Positions 1 through 5,616 of a stretch of DNA of 8,215 nucleotides are shown here, one piece after another. The DNA is from Syntrophomonadaceae bacterium (lineage in GTDB: Bacteria > Bacillota > Syntrophomonadia > Syntrophomonadales > Syntrophomonadaceae). The stretch covers positions 1 to 8,215 of the forward strand of contig JAQUGU010000002.1 in the NCBI GenBank assembly GCA_028683995.1. Reading direction: 5' to 3'. Each line of letters opens with the position of its first letter. Within the stretch, counting starts at the first letter, position 1. The translations under genes were made by a program, and so were the position numbers. A model generated the notes under the pieces. The model saw only the letters and a list, made by a program, of their open reading frames with translations, did not search any database and had not been told where the DNA came from.

Positions 1-1123
1 TTTTTATTAGCTCCTGTTCCCTGCCAGTCGACGGGTTAACCGCACAGCTTACCGCAATTCCTTTAAAATTGCTTTCGATGCAATTATTACACATTATACA
101 GGGGCGGATTTCTTCTTCATGCCCCTTTTTAACCTTCAGGGCCCAGTTACTATCCGCCAGTAAAGCCCGTCCCAAAAAAACCAGGTCCGCCTGCTGGTTC
201 TGGATAATATCTTCCGCCATCTCCGGCCCTTTCACCATCCCGCCGCTTATAACCGGAACATTTACTACCTGTTTTACTGCTGCCGCCATATAGCTGCGCC
301 AGCCTTCGCTATAAGATGCAGGTTCTATACTGGTTAGACCGGATTCATAAGTACCACAGGAACAATTAATCAGGTCTACCCCTGCCTTTTCCAGGTAACG
401 GCAGATTTCCAGGGATTCGGCCATTTCTAAACCACCCGGTACAAAATCTTCTATATTTAAGCGCACACCCAAAACTAATTTCGGGAAGCTCTTTTTAATA
501 CCAGCGACTATTTCCATTAACAGGCGCGCCCTATTATCCAGGCTACCTCCGTATTCATCCTGACGCAGATTTGAATCTGGTGAGAGAAATTGATTAATCA
601 GGTAACCATGAGCAGCATGAATCTCGACTCCGTCAAATCCGGCCATAGAAGCATAGCCGGCAGCAGCAATAAATTTATCACGAATATCCTGGACCTCAGC
701 AATAGACAATTCCCGGGGAACATCTTTAACCGTGGAACAGGCAACGGCCGAAGGAGCCACCGGCTGAACTCCGGTAATTATAGTGTGAGTCTGACGACCG
801 GCATGAAATAATTGAATAATTGCTCTGCTGCCACAAGATTTTATACCATCCGCCAGTTGGTTTAAACCCCTGATATAGCGGGGATGGTCAATAAGAACCT
901 GACCAAATCCTTCCCGCCCGGCAGGTGCATCAATACAAGCCGCTTCAACGATTATCAGCCCTGCTCCGCCACGAGCCCGGGCTTCATAGTAAGCTATTTG
1001 CCGTTCACTTACTTCCCCATTGAGATGGGCATAGTTTACCGCCATCGGCGCCATTACTATCCGATTTTTAAGCATCACTCCACCAACATTAATAGGAGAA
1101 AAAAGAGCAGGATACTTTAGCAT
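1..1123 (-). CDS. NADH:flavin oxidoreductase, old yellow enzyme / 2,4-dienoyl-CoA reductase type (partial, C-terminus off the left edge)
   Basis: The first 374 codons read without interruption from an ATG preceded by GGAGG (complement at 1131–1135) to the window edge. Residues 1 to about 330 form the FMN-binding TIM barrel. It begins LFSPINVGGVMLKNRIVMAP and carries FHAGRQTH near residue 108, the OYE substrate-binding pair HAAH at H169 and H172 followed by Y174, and the barrel-end SGG and LGRALLADS stretches. Next comes a 4Fe-4S signature at C342, C345, C348 and C360 ending CAVNP. This marks the long dienoyl-CoA reductase/trimethylamine dehydrogenase branch, whose members usually run to about 640–670 residues with a C-terminal FAD/NAD(P) domain that would lie outside this window. 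Such enzymes reduce enoates or dienoyl compounds with NAD(P)H in the cytoplasm. The real substrate cannot be told. The HxxH pair is OYE-like rather than strictly FadH-like. Confidence 0.93.
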   Translation of the reverse strand, partial: MLKYPALFSPINVGGVMLKNRIVMAPMAVNYAHLNGEVSERQIAYYEARARGGAGLIIVEAACIDAPAGREGFGQVLIDHPRYIRGLNQLADGIKSCGSRAIIQLFHAGRQTHTIITGVQPVAPSAVACSTVKDVPRELSIAEVQDIRDKFIAAAGYASMAGFDGVEIHAAHGYLINQFLSPDSNLRQDEYGGSLDNRARLLMEIVAGIKKSFPKLVLGVRLNIEDFVPGGLEMAESLEICRYLEKAGVDLINCSCGTYESGLTSIEPASYSEGWRSYMAAAVKQVVNVPVISGGMVKGPEMAEDIIQNQQADLVFLGRALLADSNWALKVKKGHEEEIRPCIMCNNCIESNFKGIAVSCAVNPSTGREQELIK

Positions 1124-1175
1124 AAATACACCTCCAAGATTTGCATGAAAATTAACTACAGATGTTACTAAAACA

Positions 1176-1195
1176 GACGCGGATTCCCGCGGATT
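1176..1195 (+). repeat. Two tandem 10-bp units (GACGCGGATT, CCCGCGGATT)
   Basis: GCGGATT occurs at 1179–1185 and again at 1189–1195, an exact 10-bp period. Related units on the opposite strand at 1391–1372 face this pair, so it could mark one edge of an inverted-repeat-bounded element spanning roughly 1175–1394. Confidence 0.55.
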
Positions 1196-1223
1196 ATTTA
1201 AGGATTTACTTACCAGGGCAACG

Positions 1224-1248
1224 GATGCTACCTACGTAGCTATTAAGG
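1224..1248 (+). repeat. Diverged direct repeat, copy A (partner at 1331–1356)
   Basis: Copy A begins GATGCT and ends GCTATTAAGG with 9 bases between. Copy B at 1331–1356 has the same ends with 10 bases between. Hand alignment gives about 21 of 26 positions identical with one gap. The start-to-start distance is 107 bp. Copy A also contains GCTAC-CTAC-GTAGC, a 5-bp hairpin that copy B lacks. Confidence 0.5.
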
Positions 1249-1330
1249 GAGCGGAATTTTTTCAACCTGGATTTACCCAAATTCCTTTTTCATTATTATT
1301 ATCAGCGTTAATCACCCTACGGGTACTACT

Positions 1331-1356
1331 GATGCTCCCTTTGGTCGCTATTAAGG
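1331..1356 (+). repeat. Diverged direct repeat, copy B (partner at 1224–1248)
   Basis: This is the second copy of the GATGCT…GCTATTAAGG unit. It lies directly upstream (plus-strand sense) of the stem-loop at 1359–1378. The divergence from copy A, together with the inserted base, suggests an old duplication rather than a recent one. Confidence 0.5.
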
Positions 1357-1371
1357 TTGCTGCGCCCGAAG

Positions 1372-1391
1372 GGTCAGCGTCCTTCTGCGTC
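1372..1391 (-). repeat. Two tandem 10-bp units (GACGCAGAAG, GACGCTGACC)
   Basis: Read on the minus strand, two GACGC(A/T)GA units sit head to tail with an exact 10-bp period (1391–1382, then 1381–1372). They are in inverted orientation to the plus-strand pair at 1176–1195. Hand comparison of the 20-base edges gives 13 of 20 identical. TAGACGCAGAA here (minus 1393–1383) recurs exactly on the plus strand at 6985–6995. Confidence 0.55.
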
Positions 1392-1416
1392 TAATTCGTT
1401 CCTAATTATTTAGTAA

Positions 1417-1434
1417 TTCAGTGTATTCAGTGTC
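1417..1434 (+). repeat. 9-bp tandem duplication just downstream of capA
   Basis: TTCAGTGTA at 1417–1425 is followed directly by TTCAGTGTC at 1426–1434. Read on the minus strand these are ACACTGAA units, a variant of the ACGCTGA-type unit seen elsewhere in this gap. They lie a few bases past the capA stop codon. Confidence 0.5.
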
Positions 1435-1440
1435 TATTTT

Positions 1441-2625
1441 TTAATAAATTCTATAGTACGGTTCTCCCAGTTGGCCACGGGTAGATTGGAGAACTGCTTC
1501 CAGAACCGGTAAATCGCGCTCATTCATAAAGGGGTCCTGCCCTTGCTTGATTCGCTCTATGCCGGCTTCTACCGGAATTACCCGGTATTTTAACTTACCC
1601 TGTTCGTAATAAGGATGTGAATAGGTAGGAGTATAGGTTACCTCGTCTAACAGGGTTTCACTGCTATTAAAATTCTTAGTAAACTTCATTTTAAGGACTA
1701 TGCCACTGTTTCTTTCCTGACCATGCTGGGCACTTATAAAGTTACCCATAGAATAAATGACGAATTTATCTTTATTCCTAACTTTTACTATTTCCATAGT
1801 CTGAATTACATGGGGATGATTACCCAGAATAACGTCCGCCCCGGCATTCAAAAACTCATGAGCCATTAATTCCTGTTCCTGAGTAGGTTTAGGTTGATAC
1901 TCCTGACCCCAGTGTAATACCAGAATAAGTACATCTACCTGCGGACGCAGGATTTCTATATCCGTTAATATCTTATCCCGATCCAAAAAGTTAAAAAACT
2001 CCGGGTGTTCACCTGGTACCGGTAAGCCATTGGTACCATAACTATAAGCCAAATAACCAACCTTCACCCCTTTTATATCCTTAATCAAGAAAGACCGGGC
2101 TTCCTTTTCATTACGGTAAGTACCAACTGTGTCCAATCCGGCTTTCTGAAGCACATCCAGGGTACGTATAGCTCCCTTATAACCCCGATCCAGGGAGTGA
2201 TTATTGACGGTAACCACCAGGTCAAAACCTGCTTCTTTAAAAGTAGTTGCTATAGCATCCGGACTGTTGAACATTGGATAACCGGTATACCCGGTTTCCG
2301 GACCGGCCAGGGCTGCTTCAAAATCGGTGGAGCTATAATCACCATCATTAATCAAGTCCTTTACGTCCACAAAAAAATTGTCAAAACAAAAAGACCCGTC
2401 AGCCTGTAATCCAGATCTTATTTGCGGCCCATGCATTAAGCAATCACCGGCTGCAGTTAGAGTGATTGTCTGTATCTGCGGCTTTGTTTTTTCGCTGTCC
2501 ACTACCGTCACACCCTGCTGCCCACGCATGGCCTGGGCTTGAACCTGCAATTGCTGGTATATAGTCATGGAGGCTAAACATCCCAAACAAACTAGACAGA
2601 TTATTATAAAGAGACGTTTTGACAT
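1441..2625 (-). CDS. CapA family protein (PGA_cap, metallophosphatase-like fold), membrane-anchored
   Basis: The protein has 394 residues. An N-terminal hydrophobic segment at about residues 5–22, preceded by K3 and R4, should act as an uncleaved anchor or signal peptide and place the rest outside the membrane. The PGA_cap domain fills residues 52 to about 310. It shows AAGDCLMH (59–65, D61), DFEAALAG (101–108), VNNHSLDRG (140–148), LHWGQEY (237–243), GNHPHVIQ (268–275) and YSMGNFIS (291–298). These are the metal-ligand-type Asp, Asn and His positions of the calcineurin-like fold. In Bacillus, CapA takes part in poly-gamma-glutamate export and anchoring, but no capB, capC or capE homologue lies nearby. 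A role in capsule is therefore not supported, and a general cell-surface hydrolase is as likely. Translation starts at ATG 2625 with only a weak purine-rich site (GCAGGG) ahead. A strong terminator lies about 20 bp upstream. Confidence 0.9.
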   Translation of the reverse strand: MSKRLFIIICLVCLGCLASMTIYQQLQVQAQAMRGQQGVTVVDSEKTKPQIQTITLTAAGDCLMHGPQIRSGLQADGSFCFDNFFVDVKDLINDGDYSSTDFEAALAGPETGYTGYPMFNSPDAIATTFKEAGFDLVVTVNNHSLDRGYKGAIRTLDVLQKAGLDTVGTYRNEKEARSFLIKDIKGVKVGYLAYSYGTNGLPVPGEHPEFFNFLDRDKILTDIEILRPQVDVLILVLHWGQEYQPKPTQEQELMAHEFLNAGADVILGNHPHVIQTMEIVKVRNKDKFVIYSMGNFISAQHGQERNSGIVLKMKFTKNFNSSETLLDEVTYTPTYSHPYYEQGKLKYRVIPVEAGIERIKQGQDPFMNERDLPVLEAVLQSTRGQLGEPYYRIY

Positions 2626-2643
2626 TTTTCATCCGCCCTGCCT

Positions 2644-2682
2644 TTTAAAAAAATAAAGAGGAACAATGGGTTCCTCTTTATT
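2644..2682 (-). terminator. Rho-independent terminator after the TusA-like gene
   Basis: A 13-bp perfect stem (2652–2664 with 2670–2682) has a 5-base loop. On the minus strand it is followed by a run of seven T (complement of 2647–2653, partly shared with the stem base). This is a textbook intrinsic terminator for the yedE unit, 45 bp past the stop codon of the TusA-like gene. It ends about 20 bp before the capA start codon. Confidence 0.9.
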
Positions 2683-2726
2683 CTACCGTTTTATTCGGTT
2701 TTCGTCTCGTTTTAAAGCGCTCCAGG

Positions 2727-2936
2727 CTATTTTTTAATCTCCATCTCCCAGATATCCTTGTTGTCCACCTTAATATTAACCGTAAAACCCTGGGATACTG
2801 CGAGCTTACTGACATTTTCCTTTGAGACCTGGCTGCTGCCCATTATCAGCACTTCTGTAGCTCCAGCATCAATAGCCTTTTTGGTTCTTAAAACTGGAAC
2901 CGGACAGCTAAGTCCTCGTACATCCAACTTATCCAT
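2727..2936 (-). CDS. TusA/SirA-like sulfur (or selenium) carrier protein, YedF N-domain type
   Basis: This 69-residue protein begins MDKLDVRGLSCPVPVLRTKK. It is a single TusA-like two-layer domain whose CPxP motif has the reactive Cys at C11. TusA-family proteins carry sulfur as a cysteine persulfide and hand it to a partner, and YedF-type members are associated with selenium-using organisms. Full YedF also has a C-terminal DsrE-like domain (about 190 residues in total). That half is missing here, and the next thing downstream is a terminator, so this is a one-domain version. Its Shine-Dalgarno GGAGG begins within the stop codon of the upstream YedE gene (TAGGAGG, complement at 2944–2950), so the two are very likely co-translated. 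The membrane partner suggests it receives the imported chalcogen species, as TsuB does from TsuA. The exact substrate is unresolved. Confidence 0.88.
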   Translation of the reverse strand: MDKLDVRGLSCPVPVLRTKKAIDAGATEVLIMGSSQVSKENVSKLAVSQGFTVNIKVDNKDIWEMEIKK

Positions 2937-2947
2937 ACTTATACCTC

Positions 2948-4018
2948 CTACGCTTCCCGGTAACTAAATCCGATCCAGGTCATAACAATAATACCAATAA
3001 TACATGCAATCTGGCCATAATTCCCTACCCCGGCTGGAGACGCAGCTAACATAAAGTTATGGCAGAAAGCAGCACCCACTATCATGCCCACTACAACTGC
3101 AGCAGCATCCATATCTCCTTCACCGGATAAAATGAGCTGCCGTAGCGGGCAACCACCCAGCAAGGTTGCAGTCAGACCAACCAGGAATAATCCCAGAAAG
3201 TTCCATGCCTGCATAGTATGAGCTATAGGTTGCTCGGCAAAACCAGGTTTAAAAAAACCAAAGGCTATATTCAAAACTAGAGCTCCGGCAAAGATACCCA
3301 GAAATCCGATTAGAAGATAATTATCCCGGATAAGAATAAAATCCCTGATTCCACCGCTGAGACAAAGCCGGGTACGCTGGGCCATAAAACCGACTACTAA
3401 ACCGGCTACAAGCGCTATTCCTATAGGTGCCGCCATGGAACCCGGGCCTTCAGCGCTAAAGAAGAGTGGGCCTCCGGCATCAGGATTAAAGATAGTACCT
3501 TTTAATAGCAGAAAGAGGAAAAAGGCAAATATAATGGGCAACAGATAACCTCCCACATTGGAATGGCTGTATTCTGCTCGACCCAGGTTAAAGCCATTTT
3601 TAAGGAAATATACCCCACCGCCTACACCAGCTATAAAGCCGATAAATCCGACCACGGCATTGAAGTCTCCACCAGCCATTCTTAAGACGTCCCGCAAAGG
3701 ACAGCCCAAAAATACCAATGCACCAATCATCATAAACATGCCCATTATGAAGCGTACCAGCGTAGATGAACCACCTCGGGCCTTAAACTCACCGCTAAAC
3801 ATGGCGGTAAACATTGCGCCCAGTATAAGTCCAATAATTTCGGGACGCATATATTGGACTATTCCAGCATGATGCAAACCCAGGGCTCCTGCAATATCTC
3901 TTTCGAAACAGGCTATACAGAACCCCATGTTACCCGGGTTACCCATTTTGACCAGAATAGCTGCAAAGGCCCCGATCAGAAGCCCGGTCAAAAGAATAAA
4001 CCACTTGTTTCTGTTCAC
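2948..4018 (-). CDS. yedE: YedE-type selenium metabolism membrane protein (YeeE/YedE transporter family)
   Basis: This polytopic membrane protein has 356 residues from the chosen GTG start at 4018, which has GGAGGG nine bases ahead. An ATG nine codons upstream at 4045 is in frame but has no ribosome binding site. Two homologous halves are visible. The first has FCIACFERDIAGALGL (C34, C37) and GCPLRD (C106). The second has RLCLSGGIRD (C219) and GCPLRQ (C290). Both halves contain several hydrophobic spans, probably ten or more in all. In the characterised relative TsuA (YeeE), conserved cysteines along a central path conduct thiosulfate. The FCIACFERDIAGALGLH stretch instead matches the selenium-associated YedE subfamily as I know it. 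The neighbour is a TusA-like protein, as in both systems. Selenium-related transport is the preferred reading and thiosulfate the alternative. No selD or other selenium gene lies in the window. Confidence 0.87.
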   Translation of the reverse strand: MNRNKWFILLTGLLIGAFAAILVKMGNPGNMGFCIACFERDIAGALGLHHAGIVQYMRPEIIGLILGAMFTAMFSGEFKARGGSSTLVRFIMGMFMMIGALVFLGCPLRDVLRMAGGDFNAVVGFIGFIAGVGGGVYFLKNGFNLGRAEYSHSNVGGYLLPIIFAFFLFLLLKGTIFNPDAGGPLFFSAEGPGSMAAPIGIALVAGLVVGFMAQRTRLCLSGGIRDFILIRDNYLLIGFLGIFAGALVLNIAFGFFKPGFAEQPIAHTMQAWNFLGLFLVGLTATLLGGCPLRQLILSGEGDMDAAAVVVGMIVGAAFCHNFMLAASPAGVGNYGQIACIIGIIVMTWIGFSYREA

Positions 4019-4171
4019 TATTATTAACCCTCCCTCGTCAAGCATAACTGTTAGTTATACTTAAACATAATTTATTCTATGGCATACTTATTCTACAAAG
4101 TCTTTTTAAATCCTTCCTAAATTTCGAATAATTAATCAATTATTTTTATATAGCCTATAGCTGCAATTAAT

Positions 4172-4204
4172 ATTAAAGCCGGAAGTAATAATTACTTCCG
4201 GCTT
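4172..4204 (-). terminator. Terminator at the end of the rpsP–rbgA block
   Basis: A GC-rich inverted repeat pairs 4176–4188 with 4192–4204 over 13 bp around a three-base centre. On the minus strand it is followed by TTTAATATTAATT, a modest T-rich tail. It lies 25 bp past the rbgA stop and separates this block from yedE. The plus-strand side is not T-rich, so it serves the minus strand. Confidence 0.85.
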
Positions 4205-4228
4205 AGAACACTCCGCGTCTATTCGATA

Positions 4229-5065
4229 TTACTCCAGGCTTAGCGGTCCCAGTTTACCTTTGCGAAAATCCTGTAATAACACGGTACAGGTTTTCTCCGC
4301 ATCTACTTGCCCACCTTTAATAAGGTGTCCTTTTTTACGGGCTATATCTTCCAATAATTCCTGCTCCGGCCGATCCAGGTGATCCAGTTTCAGCTTGTCA
4401 TGTAGCACTTGAGGAGCTTTTTCCCGCAAAAGCTGGATCAGATAAATGCTGATATCATACTCCTGATAAGCTTTTTCTCCTACTATATCAAGTAAAGCCA
4501 GTTTTAAGCCCTGCTCCGTACTATCGATTTTGGGCCACATCAGCCCCGGGGTATCCATAAATTCAATATCATCTCTAACCCTTACCCATTGTTTACCCCG
4601 GGTAACCCCTGGTCTGGCTCCGGTTACAGCCATCTTTTTCCCTGCCAGGGAGTTAAGAAAACTTGATTTTCCTACGTTGGGAACACCGACTATCATAACC
4701 CGGGCCGGCCTGTTTCTCCGTCCCCGGCGCTGCAAGTCCTCTTGTACCGGCACAAAAGCAGTGGCTATAAGTTGCAAGACCTCACGTGAACCCTTGCCGC
4801 TGGTTGAATTCATGGCTGCGGCCAGGTGCCCCTCATTGCGTAATTGCTCCAGATGTCTCCTGGTATCGGCTATTGGGGCTAGATCCATTTTATTTAATAC
4901 TATAATTGTTGGTTTGGGCCTAATCATTTTTTCCAGTTGCGGGTTACGGCAGGAATATGGAGCGCGGGCATCCAGAAGCATAACCACCATATCCACCAGC
5001 TTTAGATTTTCCTGTATCTCCCTTCTGGCCTTGACCATGTGCCCTGGAAACCAGTTAATGCTCAC
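4229..5065 (-). CDS. rbgA: Ribosome biogenesis GTPase RbgA (YlqF)
   Basis: This 278-residue cytoplasmic GTPase acts late in 50S subunit assembly and helps the incorporation of late ribosomal proteins such as L16. The GTP-binding motifs are circularly permuted, as the family requires. G4 NKMD is at 58–61, the G5-like NSTSGKGS at 86–93, the G1 P-loop GVPNVGKSS at 127–135, the G2 threonine in VTRGK at 154–158, and G3 DTPG at 171–174. The N-terminal WFPGHM keeps H9, the catalytic histidine of the Bacillus protein. A C-terminal helical RNA-binding region fills about 185–278. The start is GTG at 5065 with GGAGG at a six-base spacing. lepB, which in some Firmicutes lies between rplS and rbgA, is absent, as is rnhB downstream. 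Confidence 0.96.
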   Translation of the reverse strand: MSINWFPGHMVKARREIQENLKLVDMVVMLLDARAPYSCRNPQLEKMIRPKPTIIVLNKMDLAPIADTRRHLEQLRNEGHLAAAMNSTSGKGSREVLQLIATAFVPVQEDLQRRGRRNRPARVMIVGVPNVGKSSFLNSLAGKKMAVTGARPGVTRGKQWVRVRDDIEFMDTPGLMWPKIDSTEQGLKLALLDIVGEKAYQEYDISIYLIQLLREKAPQVLHDKLKLDHLDRPEQELLEDIARKKGHLIKGGQVDAEKTCTVLLQDFRKGKLGPLSLE

Positions 5066-5080
5066 GACTTACCTCCATTT

Positions 5081-5119
5081 TTAAAATACGAAAAGGAGAA
5101 TACCCCGGGGTATCCTCCT
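5081..5119 (-). terminator. Terminator-like hairpin between rplS and rbgA
   Basis: A stem at 5094–5106 with 5107–5119 pairs 12 bp with one A·C mismatch (5099 with 5114). The central CCCC/GGGG means the real loop is about four bases. On the minus strand it is followed by TTTTCGTATTTT. It lies 26 bp past the rplS stop and 28 bp before the rbgA GTG. It could reduce rbgA expression relative to L19, since there is little room for a separate promoter beyond it. Confidence 0.75.
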
Positions 5120-5145
5120 CTCTGACCATTACATTATGTTTGCAA

Positions 5146-5496
5146 TTAAAATCTGCCTTTTTCTTTAACCCGAGCTTTTTTGCCCGTCAGGCCGCGCAGG
5201 TAAAACAGGCGGGCTCTACGAACTTTACCTCTCCGGGTAACCTCTATCCTGGCTATTTTGGGTGCATGCAGAGGGAAAGTTCTCTCTACCGCCACACCGT
5301 ACGATATTCTTCGCACCGTAAATGTCCGGGATAATCCAGCGCCACGAATCTTTAGTACCGTACCTTCGAAAATCTGGATTCTTTCCCGTGTACCCTCGAC
5401 CACCTTAACATGCACTTTCACATTATCCCCAGGGGCAAAATTGGGTATGTCTTTTTTAAAATATTCATCTTCAATAGACCTGATTATGTCTTGCAT
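5146..5496 (-). CDS. rplS: 50S ribosomal protein L19
   Basis: L19 sits at the 30S–50S interface and contributes to an intersubunit bridge. The 116-residue protein keeps the family hallmarks: FAPGDNVKVHVKVVEG at 20–35, RERIQIFEGTVLKIRG at 37–52, TFTVRRISYGVAVERTFPLH at 58–77, and KVRRARLFYLR at 91–101. The reading frame extends 11 codons further upstream, but ATG 5496 (MQDIIRSIED) matches the family N-terminus. It has AGGAGG upstream with a slightly long spacing of about 11 bases, and the extra residues would overlap the ribosome binding site. Its own promoter and structured leader lie directly upstream, so it is probably regulated apart from trmD, in keeping with the much larger amount of L19 that cells need. 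Confidence 0.97.
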   Translation of the reverse strand: MQDIIRSIEDEYFKKDIPNFAPGDNVKVHVKVVEGTRERIQIFEGTVLKIRGAGLSRTFTVRRISYGVAVERTFPLHAPKIARIEVTRRGKVRRARLFYLRGLTGKKARVKEKGRF

Positions 5497-5570
5497 TACT
5501 ATTCTGACCTCCTTCCAGCAGGCGTTCATACATCGTCTTAATGCAGCGGACCGCCTTCGTTACACAGAAC
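5497..5570 (-). ncRNA. rplS 5' leader, likely L19-type autoregulatory RNA
   Basis: About 74 bases separate the predicted transcription start from the rplS ATG. Read on the minus strand, AGGCG (5556–5552) can pair with CGCCT (5524–5520). Inside that helix, TGCAT (5545–5541) can pair with ATGTA (5533–5529, one G·U). The outer helix ends just before the GGAGG of rplS, where it could affect ribosome access. Firmicutes rplS genes are known to carry an L19 leader (an Rfam family) thought to bind L19 for feedback control. The position and size fit. The match to the family consensus is from memory and was not computed. Confidence 0.65.
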
Positions 5571-5576
5571 AGTGGT

Positions 5577-5606
5577 ATTATACCATACCGCCTACCCCAA
5601 ACTCAA
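5577..5606 (-). promoter_or_regulatory. rplS: Promoter of rplS (extended −10)
   Basis: On the minus strand, a perfect −10 TATAAT (5582–5577) is preceded by TGG, giving a TGn extended −10. TTGAGT at 5606–5601 serves as the −35 with an 18-base spacer. Transcription should begin near 5570. The promoter starts about 10 bp past the methyltransferase stop codon. The −10 is the centre of a perfect 13-base palindrome, TGGTATAATACCA (5585–5573). Confidence 0.8.
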
Positions 5607-5616
5607 GAAAAAATCT

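Larger units (their letters stand above)
1124..1440. other. 317-bp gene-free region with repeat-like motifs
   Basis: No convincing gene lies between the capA stop and the start of the flavin oxidoreductase. The only clear regulatory site is the GGAGG ribosome binding site of the latter at 1131–1135. The rest holds short repeats. Two 10-bp units stand on the plus strand at 1176–1195 and two more on the minus strand at 1391–1372. A minus-strand AACGCTGAT lies at 1309–1301. A diverged direct repeat occupies 1224–1248 and 1331–1356. A small GCTG/CAGC stem-loop with a CCC-GAA-GGG top is at 1359–1378, and a 9-bp tandem duplication at 1417–1434. I see no T-run terminator after capA and no convincing −35/−10 pair for the oxidoreductase. 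The layout suggests a decayed intergenic repeat element rather than a lost gene. Confidence 0.6.

Noticed and set aside
69..1120. Plus-strand frames opposite the flavin oxidoreductase (69–293, 590–811, 884–1120)
   Set aside because: The minus strand encodes a continuous, motif-complete flavoprotein across the whole stretch, so these are shadows.
1240..1275. Candidate promoter TTGAAA…TAGCTA for the flavin oxidoreductase on the minus strand
   Set aside because: The −35-like TTGAAA has a 17-base spacer, but the −10 would be TAGCTA, which matches the consensus at only two of six positions. I do not report it as a feature.
1441..2625. A poly-gamma-glutamate capsule operon around capA
   Set aside because: No capB, capC or capE homologue is adjacent. 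The neighbours are a TusA-like carrier behind a terminator and an unrelated flavoprotein, so no capsule function is claimed.
2444..2632. Minus-strand 62-codon frame overlapping the start of capA
   Set aside because: It starts at an ATG seven bases upstream of the capA start in another frame, has no recognisable domain, and overlaps the conserved CapA signal/anchor and first metal motif. CapA is clearly the real gene.
4046..4171. Riboswitch or promoter in the yedE upstream region
   Set aside because: The stretch is very AT-rich with one AT-only inverted repeat (AATAATT at 4127–4133 with AATTATT at 4138–4144) and a TAGAAT hexamer without a matching −35. Nothing resembles a known riboswitch core.
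4530..5084. 184-codon plus-strand reading frame opposite rbgA
   Set aside because: It is antisense to a clear RbgA with all GTPase motifs. The translation is rich in Ser, Leu and Arg with no recognisable domain, and no good ribosome binding site precedes it. The same holds for the plus-strand frames at 2758–2967, 3558–3872, 5258–5620 and 7686–7943.
5066..5145. A missing or degraded lepB between rplS and rbgA
   Set aside because: The gap is only 80 bp, filled by a terminator and the rbgA ribosome binding site, with no signal-peptidase remnant. Absence of lepB here is common variation in Firmicutes, not a deletion I can demonstrate.
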